Below, piece by piece: positions 1-10,250 of a stretch of DNA of 64,000 nucleotides. Position 1 is the first letter of the stretch. Each line of letters starts with the position of its first letter. The stretch is from Calliphora vicina (lineage: Eukaryota; Arthropoda; Insecta; Diptera; Calliphoridae): assembly GCF_958450345.1 (NCBI RefSeq), contig NC_088782.1, forward strand, positions 108,406,358-108,470,357. The letters run 5' to 3'. The position numbers and the translations under genes were made by a program. The notes beneath the pieces are model-generated. The model made no database searches, was not told where the DNA came from, and worked only from the letters and a program-made list of their open reading frames with translations.

Positions 1-1665
1 TCCAAAATAGGCAAACAAAATTGGTAGACTTGCAAAAAAAATCTTTATTGTTCTCCTAAGCAGTTTGGTATTGAAAATCAGCAAAATCGGTTCAGTGGAA
101 CCAGAGTTATGAACCAAAATGTGAGACAACCTAAAAAAAAACTTGATAATTTTAACATAGTTTTCCTTATTTGTGCAAATATATTGCAGATAATACCATA
201 AAATTGCACACACGTTATTTTTATGTTAAAGGGACTAACTCTGGCGAAAATTATAAGAATCGGTCCATGATTTCTCCTAGCCCCCATACAAATTTCTTCC
301 CGAAATATGGTTATTAGGTCTGTAAATGACTACAAAATTGCAGTATTGACACAAAATGCAAGAGAAATAAGTTTCGTGCTTAAAAAAATTACAACCCCAA
401 ATTTTTTATGGATCGGCCCATATTTGACCGTAGCCCCCATATAAAGTTAATTTCCGAAAATCACTTAAATAAGCATAAATGTCTTATAGATATCGCTATT
501 AAGTTGAAATTCGTCATAAATAGTCCCCATTAATACCAAAATCGCTTTACCTAATTCTATGAAGATCGGCCGATAATTGGTTATAGCTCCCATATGAGGA
601 CCACTTCCGAAAAACACAATAATCTACATAAATATCTAAAAAATATCAATATCAAAACAAAATTTTACATAGATCCATAATTTATACTTAGAAATCATAC
701 TACAGGATTTTGTGAATTTCGGTCCATATTTGACCATAGCTGCCATATAAGGTCCACTTCCGAAAATCAGTTAAGTACTCATAAATCTCTTATAAATATC
801 TTTATCATGCTAAAATTCGACAAAAATAATACTCATATATATAGAAATCACTGTACTAAATTGTATGCAGATTGGCCGATAATTGGTCATAGCTCCCCTA
901 TAAGGCCCATTTCCGAAAAAGATATTAACCTTAAAAAATATTTAAAACATATCGATATTAAAAAGAAATAACGCACAGGTCAGTAATTTGTATCCAGTAA
1001 TCATACTTCTGAATTTTTTGAATATCGGTCCATATTTAGCCATAGCTCCCATATAAGGTCCACTCCCGAAAATCACTAAAATCCTCATAAATTTCTTACA
1101 AATTTAGTTATCAGGTTGAAATTTGAAACAGTATGTTCAACATATACAAAAATCGATGTACCAAATTTTACGATGATAGGTCCATAAATGGTCATAGCCT
1201 CCATATAAGAACAACTTCCGGAAAACACATTAACCTGAACAAATATTCAAAATAATCTGTACTGAACCAAAATTTTATGCCGATCAGTAATTTGCATCCA
1301 AGAATCGTACTATAAGATTTTTTAAATATTGGTCCATAATTCGGCATAGTACCCATATAAGGTCCACTCTTGTTAATAGTGTTTTTTAAATGAAATTCTA
1401 CAAAAATAGCCGTCAAATACTTAGGCCCATAATAGGTCATAGCTTCCATATATTAAACCAAAATAGTACACAGATCAGTAATTTGTATTCAAAAATAATA
1501 ATACTGAATTTTGTGAGTATTGGTCCATAATTGGCCACAGCTCTCATATAAGAACATAAAAATCACGTTAAAATATTTTATGACAATCGAATCATAATAG
1601 GTCATAGCTCCCACATAAGTCCCACAACCAAATATTTTGAAATTTGACCAAATATATTTGTATAC
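1..1665 (+). repeat. Family B Helentron-like repeat with about nine internal ~152-bp monomers (left part outside window)
   Basis: A motif of the form 'GGTCCATAATTGGTCATAGC.CCCATATAAGG.CCACTTCCGAAAATCA' recurs near 430, 583, 736, 888, 1040, 1193 and 1345, a spacing of 152-153 bases, and then at shorter spacings near 1438, 1535 and 1605. The same sequence lies on the other strand at 34170-36699, where the opening hairpin (TTATACC...GGGTAT) is present. Inference: a non-coding rolling-circle (Helentron/HINE-type) element with central tandem repeats. The small open frames in it are accidental. Confidence 0.75.
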
Positions 1666-1670
1666 CCTTT

Positions 1671-2000
1671 TTTATACTCTGTTTCTTCACTTGAGGTTAA
1701 CAGGGAAAAATGTTGACCCAAACGTATTAACTAATTATTAAAGGCCTTATTCATAAACCTTTTTTAAATTTAAAAATTGATTATGAATAAGGTATGTAGA
1801 TTGTTAAATTTCATACGTTCTAATAGGATTTTCAGTTATAAATTGCTGAGTTAGATACAATTTTTTGTACATTTTAAAAAAATATCTTCTGCGTAAACTA
1901 ATCTTTCTAACAATTGTTATATTATTTCAGTTTTTATACCATCATATTTAGGTGGAGGGTATTTAAGATTCGGCACGGCCGAATATAGTGCTCTTACTTG
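1671..2000 (+). repeat. 330-bp Helentron-like element, tandem unit 1
   Basis: The unit starts TTTATACTCTG and ends with a hairpin (ATTCGG-CACGG-CCGAAT), AGTG and CTCTTACTTG. It is followed without spacer by a second copy that I read as identical base for base. An inverted, internally shorter relative lies at 40263-40515. The 3' hairpin plus CTTACTTG is shared with families A and C, which suggests the same transposition machinery. No coding capacity. Confidence 0.8.
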
Positions 2001-2330
2001 TTTATACTCTGTTTCTTCACTTGAGGTTAACAGGGAAAAATGTTGACCCAAACGTATTAACTAATTATTAAAGGCCTTATTCATAAACCTTTTTTAAATT
2101 TAAAAATTGATTATGAATAAGGTATGTAGATTGTTAAATTTCATACGTTCTAATAGGATTTTCAGTTATAAATTGCTGAGTTAGATACAATTTTTTGTAC
2201 ATTTTAAAAAAATATCTTCTGCGTAAACTAATCTTTCTAACAATTGTTATATTATTTCAGTTTTTATACCATCATATTTAGGTGGAGGGTATTTAAGATT
2301 CGGCACGGCCGAATATAGTGCTCTTACTTG
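2001..2330 (+). repeat. 330-bp Helentron-like element, tandem unit 2
   Basis: Head-to-tail copy of 1671-2000; no difference found by eye over 330 bases. It ends CTCTTACTTG and is followed by a degenerate family A copy. Head-to-tail arrays are typical of rolling-circle elements; an unequal duplication could also give this. Confidence 0.8.
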
Positions 2331-2334
2331 TTAT

Positions 2335-3015
2335 TTTACATGTTCATATGACTGGCCCAAAGTACAAATTGCAATTTTGAAGATATTGCGATACAATTTG
2401 GTACATAAATTTTTTTCGGTCCGAGAACGAAGCCTATTGAAAGTGACTGAAATCGGTCCATTATTTTACTTAGCACCCATACAAATTTTCTCCCGACATT
2501 TACTTTATCGATTGTGAATGGTTAATTTATATAGGTATCTACACAAATTTTGCTCTAAATAAGTTTTATATAAACTGAATCAAAGTCACCTAATTTTATG
2601 ATGATCGGTCCATAATTAGTCATAGCTCCCATATAATGCCCGCTTCCAAAAATCACTTTAACGAGCATAAATCTCTTAAAAATGTTAGTATAAACATAAA
2701 ATTCAACATAAATAACTTTCATATAGACATAAATCACACAACCTAATTTCATGGCGATCGGTCCATAATTAGTCATAGCTCCCATATAAGACATGCTTCC
2801 GAAAATCACTTTAACGAGCATAAATCTCTTAAAACACAAAATTCAACACAAATAACTTCCATATATACATAAATCACACGACCTAATTTCATGTTGATAC
2901 GTCCATAATTAGTCATAGCTCCCATATAATTCCCTCTTCCGAAAAACATCCACCGAAATAAATTATAGCGTAGGGTATTATATAGTCGAGCTTGGCCGAA
3001 CATACTTCCTTACTT
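2335..3015 (+). repeat. Family A Helentron-like repeat (degenerate, 5' end missing)
   Basis: It carries the family A core (CAATTTTGAAGATATTGCGA, CGAAGCCTATTGAAAG, TCATTATTTTACTTAGC), three internal monomers with 'TCATAGCTCCCATATAA' near 2621, 2775 and 2917, and the family end (TAGGGTATTATATAGTCGAGCTTGGCC... then TACTTG). The first ~200 bases found in complete copies (for example 42075-42835) are absent. Small open frames here are not genes. Confidence 0.75.
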
Positions 3016-3279
3016 GTTTTTATCTGCTTACAACTTTTTTATAAGTAAAGCTGATGCAAAAAATTAAAAAAAAACGCATTTTCATACTAAATGCTATAAA
3101 AAATTATAAGTTAAATTTTAACGTTAAATTGCTCAACAACTGCTGAACCGATTTTAATAAAATTAAACCTGGAGAAAAATTCAAGAAGTTATCTGTCCAT
3201 CAAAAAATTTCTAAAATATCTCTATCAGTTCAAAAGTTACAGAGTTTTGGCCGATGAAAAACGAAAATGAGCCACTGTG
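3016..3279 (+). repeat. Family G repeat, fragment ending in CCACTGTG
   Basis: It begins at the family A 3' end and contains 'TTATAAGTAAAGCTGATGC', 'CATACTAAATGCTATAAAAA' and 'CAGAGTTTTGGCCGATGAAA', ending GCCACTGTG. The reverse complement, joined to a family A end at the same point, occurs at 28219-28422. The end resembles the CACAGTG terminus of other elements here. No open frame of note. Confidence 0.6.
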
Positions 3280-3294
3280 CGATTTTAGGTAAGA

Positions 3295-4095
3295 TATGAC
3301 CACATAAATACCTGCGTTTGAAGCTAATATATAACTACAGACAACCGACTTTAATCTATTGCATGACTAGTACTAATACTGGAGAGAAAGCTACGTCTTA
3401 AGCTAGAATATGACTAGATAAAAATCTACGATTGAAGACAAAATACGACTAGAGAAATACCTACTATATGTGCTCAAGTATGTGTAGAGAAATACTTACT
3501 TTTGAAGCCAAACTATTTCTATAGAGAAACATACGATACAGAATGACTACAAAAAGACATGCGATTGATGCTCAAATATGACTACAGTAAGACCTACGAT
3601 TGAAGATAAAACAAGACTACAGATTGATATGGGAGTAAAGATAAGATATGGCAACAGAAAGACGAGTGACTGAAGCTAAAATATGAATAAAGAAAGACCT
3701 AAGACTAGGTCTAAAATCTGACCATAGAAAGACCTGTATTTACATCCAACATATTACTATAGATGATATTCAATTGAAACTTAAATATGACTGGAGAAAA
3801 ATAAACAATTGATGCTAACATATGACTAGAGAAAGGCCAGTAATTGAAGAAAAAGACCAATTATTGAAGGTAAATATTGACAATACAATTCTCTACGATT
3901 GAAACTAAAATATAACTAGAAAAATAAGAACGACTAAAGCTATTCATCAGTAATGAAAGGCAAACGATTACAGCTAAAAAATGACTAGAAAATGAAGTTA
4001 AAGCAGTTGAATTTAAAAGACCTACGACTGAAGCTCAAATACTACATAAATACCTACAATTGAGGAGAACATTGGGCTACATTTTGAGCTAAATT
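3295..4095. repeat. Degenerate ~35-bp minisatellite (family J), block 1
   Basis: A unit close to 'GACTACAGAAAGACCTACG' followed by 'ATTGAAGCTAAAATAT' is repeated many times with heavy divergence and variable spacing. It continues after an insertion at 4095-4785, and a short outlier lies at 15296-15400. No coding potential. Confidence 0.7.
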
Positions 4096-4785
4096 GAAGG
4101 GTGTTTTTTAGAGACAGACTTGAAATTGTCAGCATTATCTTTTGTATTTGGTTTGGCAATTTATCTTGCATAGAATCACGTCAGAGCAATGTTTGCAAAA
4201 TGTACAAAATGATTTTCAAAATCGTGGTTGAATTCGACAAGCTCATCGGGTATTACGTGCACTTTATTGTGCTCATAATCGTTCATCAGAGGGATTAGTT
4301 AAGAACTATGAATCGTTTTCGCAATAGAAAGATGACGTACAGTACGCCCAGAACAAGCGATTGTATTGATGATGATCCAAATATATCACTTCGTCATCGT
4401 GCTCTACATACTTTCGTGCCTTAATTTAAAGGAATTAGTATTGCTGATATGTAGTTTCATCAGTATTGAGCCACATATCTCACAGCGAGCGTACAATCAA
4501 TATATTGAAAGAAAAATTTAGCGAACGAACAATTTTATATGATTTCATACCATTATACAATTTTTTCTGTATATATGCAAAGTCCCAGATCTATCCAAAT
4601 AAACTAGAAACGATGGAACATTTGGAAGCGACTATTATATGCGTTATTGCTGAAATGCTGCCTGATTAACTGCGAAGGGTGTGTGAAAATTGGAAACCGA
4701 TGTTGCGACTACTGGCCAGAAAATATATTTGAACATTAATGCAATAAAACGATCTACCAAATAAAGCCAATTGGATGAATACTAT
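4095..4785 (+). pseudogene. IS630/Tc-like transposase relic inside the minisatellite
   Basis: Pieces read in several frames resemble a transposase family common in insects: a start like RLEIVSIIFC (4113-), DDDPNISLRHRAL (near 4356) like the segment before the helix-turn-helix, TINILKEKFSERT (near 4497) from the catalytic half, and a C-terminal piece (METMEHLEA.I, MLPD.LRRVCENW near 4610-4690). Stops and frameshifts separate them and most of the catalytic core is missing. The minisatellite resumes on both sides, so this is an insertion. Family assignment rests on remembered family resemblance only. Confidence 0.45.
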
Positions 4786-5345
4786 TAAGGCTTAAATATG
4801 AGTAGAGAAATACAAACGATTGTAGTTGAAATATGACTGCATATTGGTTCTAAAATGTGACCAGAGAAAGACCAGCAATTGAAGCTTAAATATTATTAAA
4901 AAAAGACCAACGATTGAGCCTAAAATACTACTTAAGATAGACCTACGATTGGAGCTTAATTATGATGGAAAAAGTCATACGATTGTAGCTGAATTACATC
5001 TAATGAAATAGCTGAATTTGAGACTAAAATATGACTGCAAAAAGATCTTCCATTAAATATCAAATATGATTTCTGAATAAACTATGATTCTTGTTTAACT
5101 ATGACTACAGGAAGACCTGCAATTGAAGCCAATTTATGACTATTTAAAGACCCACTATTGAGGCTAAAATTTGTCTACAGACAGACCAGCACTTGGTGTT
5201 AGAATATTGGCAAAGAAAGACCTGCGTTTGAGGCTAAAATAAGATAAGACAAAGAGCAAATATTAAGGCTAAAATATTAATCTACGATTGAAGCTAAAAT
5301 TTGACTAGACAAAATCCTACGATTGAAACTAAAACATGACTTTTA
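4785..5345. repeat. Degenerate ~35-bp minisatellite (family J), block 2
   Basis: Same repeating unit as 3295-4095 (CTACGATTGAAGCTAAAAT and variants), continuing up to the mariner relic. Together the blocks formed one array before the transposase relic entered. Confidence 0.7.
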
Positions 5346-5514
5346 CTATTAGTTTTCATCCATTGTTTGTCGATGCAATTCCAACTGTTTTTACCATATA
5401 TAGTACTTTGGGTGTATGACTTAGAAATGCGGGATTTTTTAAATTTTTAGTTTATATGTATTTTGAAAAATTTGTTTAATATTAAATTATTTAAAGTATT
5501 CAAATGTTAGCTAT

Positions 5515-6535
5515 GAACTTTTCCCATCTTTCTGATAGCATATGGATTCCAAGTCAAAAGAACTGGTCATCTTTTGAGGCCAAGAACGAATCAAGCCAAA
5601 ATCGGATACTCTGTTACAGAGCGAAGCATATCCAAGAGAAAGCATTCTAAATCGATCGAAGCAAATAGCAGTCGGACAAGGCACGGTCTGGACTATAAAG
5701 CGGGCGAGGAAAAACTTCCAAAACCTCTTCGTTCTAAATACTTTTTAACTGGTATTCCAATATGAGGCCCAGAGTTGTCATGATGGAATATTACGGTATT
5801 ATGTCTGGCCGCATATTTTGGTACAGGTTCCTTGTGACAGTATAGTCAGCTTCTCATAATAGATATGACACTTTTGTTATTACACAGAGAAAACAGATTC
5901 GTGATAGCAACCGAATTTGTTATCAATCGAATGATTCGATTGCACACATAGAATTTTTGCAGTTCTAGCAACAGAAAGTTAGTTGATAAAGAAGAATTTC
6001 ACTTGAGGCAACCAAACTTTAGTTACCCCTTACAAAATATTGTAGTCACAACTGTAACATTCGGTCATTCGATTGGCAAAAAATTCGGTTGCTATCACGA
6101 ATCTGTTTTCTCTGTGTATCCCAGAGAGGGAGTCCTACATCGGTCGAAAGAAATAATAGTCGGACGGGGCACCAAATATAGAGAAACTATCTAACGCCAT
6201 GAATATTTTGTCTTTGGTGTAGCTTCGGCTGGATGGCCGGGCTCCATAAACACTCTCTTACGCTTGCAATGGATCTATTTTTCATCGCAAGTAATGATTC
6301 GGTGCAAAACTTATTTTCTTTTATAGCGTTCAAGCATCATTTTGGACATGCAAAATACCCTTCCAAGGTATCTTGGCTTCCATTTGTAATTTTGTAATGT
6401 CTACTTGAGTGGCTCTTAATGATTTTGCAAGCTCTTGTTGTGTTTTACAACAGTCTTCACTTTTTTGGCTGGATTTGGCGATCTTTGTCTTTCGTGTCAA
6501 AACAAACAATCTCTCGGCCATTGAAATCGATGGAA
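5515..6535 (-). pseudogene. mariner transposase relic (M1)
   Basis: Read on the minus strand from 6535 downwards: TQQELAKSLRATQ (helix-turn-helix region, near 6410-6450), then a stretch matching the first catalytic segment (HRI.TCDEK region near 6280-6310), then after the inserted MITE the second segment with FHHDNSGPH near 5770-5800, and near the end W.DS.LASKDDQFF and LSERWEKFIA (5520-5610). In the family these surround a D,D34D catalytic triad in a ~345-residue protein that cuts and joins transposon ends. Stops, frameshifts, deletions and the MITE break it. No intact frame remains. Confidence 0.7.
5883..6116. mobile_element. MITE with TA target duplication, inside mariner M1
   Basis: Perfect terminal inverted repeats: CACAGAGAAAACAGATTCGT continuing to GATAGCAACCGAATTT at the left, and the exact reverse complement at the right. 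Flanked by TA on both sides (5881-5882 and 6117-6118), as for Tc1/mariner-type MITEs. 234 bp, non-coding; any open frame is a by-product of the palindrome. It splits the mariner relic and is therefore younger than it. Confidence 0.85.
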
Positions 6536-6668
6536 CAACGGCACTTTTTTTCTAATTAAAGAAGTAAAGCTAAACTTCCCGCAAATGACGCTTTGTTAGT
6601 ACAAAATTCGACATTTTCGAAGCATAAAAAACTTTGGTGTTTACACTATAATGTTCAAGTCATACATC

Positions 6669-7784
6669 CAATAATTTTTATGTGAAGCTTATACAGTTTA
6701 TTTTAAATTTTCTTAGTAAATTGTCAACCAGTTATTTACGACCCACATTATGTAAATGAATTCTTTATAAACATATTATAAACAAAATTAAATAAACAAC
6801 TAGCTGCAATAAATGTCATACTACACAACAATACGTATACTTAATATTTAATTAAAAAAATATCTCCTATACGTAGCATTGGTTTCAATAAGTTGCCTTA
6901 AATTTATGTGCTGCAATAAGAAAACCACCATATTGCTATAATTTGCCACAATTTTTCACCTCTATTGTTTGGCAACAGCCATTAGATAAGCTTTATTAAA
7001 AGCAGTTTCTGCAAGCAAAAAAATCATTAAATAATAACCACAGACACTAAAGCCGGTTAACTCTAAATACAGTTTTCTTTTTATAATAAACATTTTATAA
7101 AAACTGAAAATTAAAGATTAAAACAAAACTAATGAAAATAACTACAAAAGAAAACCATAAATTTTTGCAACACATAAACTGCTTGGCAGCTCAGGGTATA
7201 TAGAGACAGAGCAACTGTAACAGTTTTTCTTTTTTTAAGAACAAAAAGTTTATTTTAATTTTCACACTAATTATCTGGCAAACAGCATCTCAAGTGTTGA
7301 CAATAAATTCAAAATAACGGCAAAAGTTAACACTAAAGAATGGCGGAAGTAAAGTTTTGAGGGCATAAAGTATATAAGCAACAGTGAAACTATACTTACA
7401 TATGAACGCATTTTTTTTAGACACATAAAGTAGCACAACTGTTTGTAGTAAGTAGCAAAATAGTGGCTTATGGAAAAAAGAGCAAACTCCATACAAGTAA
7501 CAGCAACAAATGCTAATGTCAGTCATGCTGTATACAACTGTTACTTTTAGAAACAACTAAATAGTTGTGCATGCTTGACTGAGGTAATATTTCTTATATA
7601 GAACACCCTATGGTACCAACTTGTATGGGACTAGTCACCTATTCCTTGTTCATTGGCTGCTATAGAGCAAAAGTGAAAATATTGCTTTTGCTGTTTACGT
7701 TTATTATTGTTTTGTTTAACCAGATATTAGAAAAATTATGAGTTTATAGAGCAAAAGATATAATTTTGCACAAAACAATGCTTT
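6669..7784. other. AT-rich DNA with no recognised gene
   Basis: No repeat family seen elsewhere in the window and no convincing coding stretch. Two overlapping minus-strand open frames (about 70-88 codons, 7271-7556) are Cys/Tyr/Phe-rich, low in complexity and without a recognisable domain, so I do not call them. Probably unique intron or intergenic DNA. Confidence 0.5.
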
Positions 7785-8403
7785 TTATACCCTTAACCTT
7801 CTTGAGAAGGGTATATATAAGTTTGTCATTCCGTTTGTAATTTCCACAATAAAATTTTCCGATCCTATAAAATATATGTATATGTATACTCTGGATCCTT
7901 ATAGATCTCGGAGTCGATTAAGCCATGTTCGTCTGTCTGTAGAAATCAACTTTCCGAAGCCCGATTCATACATCAATATCTCCGTAATTCTTCCGCCTCG
8001 GTTGCTATTTAAAATCGTGAAAATCGGTCCACAAAAAAAAACCCGGACAACTTCGATTTTTGACCTATTTTTGACCTATATCTGGATTACTAAGTTATTA
8101 ATATAGACAATATGGATATCTAATGACAGGTATTTCAAAAACCTATGTAAGTTGTACCTACAATCGGAAAAAATATTTTTTAACTTGATTTTTTTTTTTC
8201 ACAAAATCTTTTTTTTGGTAAATATTAAAAAAAATTAATTATTAACAAAAAAAAAAAAATTTAAATTTAAAAAAAAAACAATTCCAAACATTTTTTTCCA
8301 AAAAATGAAAAAAAATTTGTTTACCTAAAAATTTTTATTTTGAAGTATAATTTGGTGAAGGGTATATAAGATTCGACACAGCTGAATATAGCTCTCTTAC
8401 TTG
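7785..8403 (+). repeat. Family C Helentron-like repeat, complete copy
   Basis: It begins TTATACCCTTAACCTTCTTG with a 5' hairpin (TACCCTT...GAAGGGTA) and ends GGTGAAGGGTATATAAGATT, a hairpin (ATTCG-ACACAG-CTGAAT), then AGCTCTCTTACTTG. Contains a low-complexity A/T block at 8190-8340. Other pieces of the family: 38040-38380, 43725-43941, 49628-49690, 50880-50895 plus 54288-54840. It abuts the piggyBac relic, which starts directly at its 3' end. Confidence 0.75.
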
Positions 8404-9751
8404 TTTTGTTGTCAGTTGGTGCAACATTCAAATAGTAAAACTAGTTGGATGTCGTGTCTTCCAAAGTGGAAAGACACGACAATGAACGAAATTTATGCGT
8501 TCATTGGAATGAATTTGATGGCTGGCACAAATCATTCTAATGACGCAAGAGATTTGTGGACGTCACAGGCTCACCCAATATTCCGCGCCACCATGGGAAT
8601 AAACAGGTTTTTCGATTTGCTGCGTTTTATGCGGTTTGGCGACCCCAGAACACGGGTAGAGCGGCAGCATCAAGACAAAGTGGCACCAATTCGCGATACT
8701 TGGATAATGCTCAATGCAAATCTTACCAGATATTATGTGCCATCAGAATATTTGACCATTGATGAACAATTATATCCATACCGTGGTAGAACCAAATTCA
8801 CACAATATATACCCTCGAAGCCAGCAAAATATGATAAAAGTATGGTGGATTTGCGATGCCAAAAAATCATATCCACTTCATGGCCAAATATATACTGGCA
8901 AACAAGAAACTGGTCGTGAAGTTGGTGTTGGCGAAAGAGTGGTGAGAGATTTAGTTGGGCCATACTACGGTAGCGGACGAAATATCCCCATGGATAATTT
9001 TTTTACGACGCTGCCGTTGGCTAGGCAAACTAAAAGTAGAAAAGCTCAGCATTGTGGGTACACTCCGCCGCAACAAAGCTTACATCCCTGCGGAGATGAA
9101 AGAAGACAAAAAAAAAAAGACGTTGGTTCAAGTTTATTTGGCTTCCACGACAACGTAACACTGCTCTCATATAAGCAGCGGAAGTCCAACTCGGTCATCC
9201 TTCTTTCTAGTATGCATGATGATGCACAAATTGACGAGAATGGGAAACCAGAAATTATCAATTTTTATAACCAAACAAAAGGTTATGGACCAAACGCTCC
9301 AAGAATACACGACCCAGCGACAAACAAGAAGATGGCCGATGGCATTTTTCTATAACATAATTGATGTGAGCGCATTTGCATAACACATCATATATTATGG
9401 AAATAATCCAACTGCACGTTACACCACGACGCGCAGGAAGAATTTCCTGCGTTAACTGGCAGAAAACCTGTGCATTCCTGTTATAGAAAATAGAATTTCA
9501 AATGTGCAAAGCGTGCGCCAATTTTCAACAAAAAATGCAATTGAAAGCATCATCGGAAGGCCGTTGGAGAGTGTGCTTTGTGCTCCAGGTCCGTCAACAT
9601 CTCCGTCAGCACGACAAAGGGACAGAAAAGCACATACGTGTGCTACATGTGCAGCATATGTAGCACGCCGATATGCGATGAGCACGCCATAACAATTACT
9701 AAATGCTACAATTGCCACAATAACAACGATAGTGATTCGGATGAATTATAA
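8404..9751 (+). pseudogene. piggyBac-like transposase pseudogene PB1, N-terminus missing
   Basis: piggyBac transposases (about 550-600 residues) excise and insert at TTAA. Readable in order, over several frames: KWKDTTMNEIYAFIGMNLMAG (8460-8522), LRFMRFGDPRTR, then the first catalytic aspartate in YLTIDEQLYPYRGR (8752-8793) and IPSKPAKYDKS; the second aspartate in IPMDNFFTTLPLA (8980-9020); ILLSSMHDDAQI (9200-9235); the third aspartate in KVMDQ (near 9283) with RRWPMAFFYNIIDVSAFA; and a Cys-rich C-terminal domain (AHTCATCAAYV, then CDEHAITITKCYNCHNN) ending at 9751. At least three frameshifts, several stops, and an A-run at 9107-9118 disrupts one frame. The first ~130 residues are absent; upstream lies a family C repeat. 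Confidence 0.85.
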
Positions 9752-10088
9752 TATAATATATATAAAATATGATAAAATAAATAAAAAAGACATTTATTTC
9801 CAATAAAAACAACACAAAAAAACGTTTTTTCATTTACATGTCAGGCATTTACATAGGAATTGCATTAGGGTACCCGGGGACCCGGTTGTGTGTTTATGGG
9901 GGTAAAACATTTAAAATCATTTTTTAAAGAAAATATTGAAAATATTTTGAATTTTTTGGTATTTAAATCTTAGTTTAGCCAAAATCTCTGATGATTCGGA
10001 GTTTTATGTCCATATCTCAAAAATTATAGGCACAGCAGCACTTTAAAGTCAAAAAAGGTACACGGGTACACGGTTATGAATCGTAGGG
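9752..10088 (+). other. 3' terminal region of piggyBac PB1 with right end and TTAA
   Basis: The non-coding 3' part has AATAAA-type signals near 9777-9810 and ends TGAATCGTAGGG followed by TTAA (10089-10092), which fits the right terminus of piggyBac elements. A related internal motif, GGGTACCCGGGGACCCGGTT (9868-9887), resembles the terminal GGGTACACGGTT (10064-10075), probably a subterminal repeat. No matching left end (TTAACCCTACG...) was found upstream, so the element is 5'-truncated. Confidence 0.65.
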
Positions 10089-10250
10089 TTAAATATATTC
10101 TAATGTTTGTGAAGGTTATTTACCGAAGATTTGAAGTAAATATAAAAAGTATTTTTGCATGACTAAAAAATTCTGGATTTTTAAAATTTTTAGCTTTTAT
10201 TTTGATATATCTGTAAAACATAAATTTATTCAAAGTCTTAGCCGTTGTTA

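Larger units (their letters stand above)
5412..6668 (-). mobile_element. mariner element M1, internally deleted and carrying a MITE
   Basis: The outer ends are matching short inverted repeats: GTGTATGACTTAG at 5412 and, on the minus strand, TGTATGACTTGAAC at the 6668 end. Length is about 1.26 kb including a 234-bp MITE at 5883-6116, so the mariner part (~1.0 kb) is shorter than a full element (~1.3 kb). A transposase relic is readable on the minus strand. Confidence 0.7.

Noticed and set aside
1671..2330. Direct repeat read as a pair of LTRs
   Set aside because: The units abut with no internal region, lack TG...CA ends and carry the Helentron-type 3' hairpin plus CTTACTTG.
7271..7556. Overlapping minus-strand open frames of 73 and 88 codons
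   Set aside because: Cys, Tyr and Phe-rich, no domain, two frames of similar length in the same place; AT-rich chance frames.
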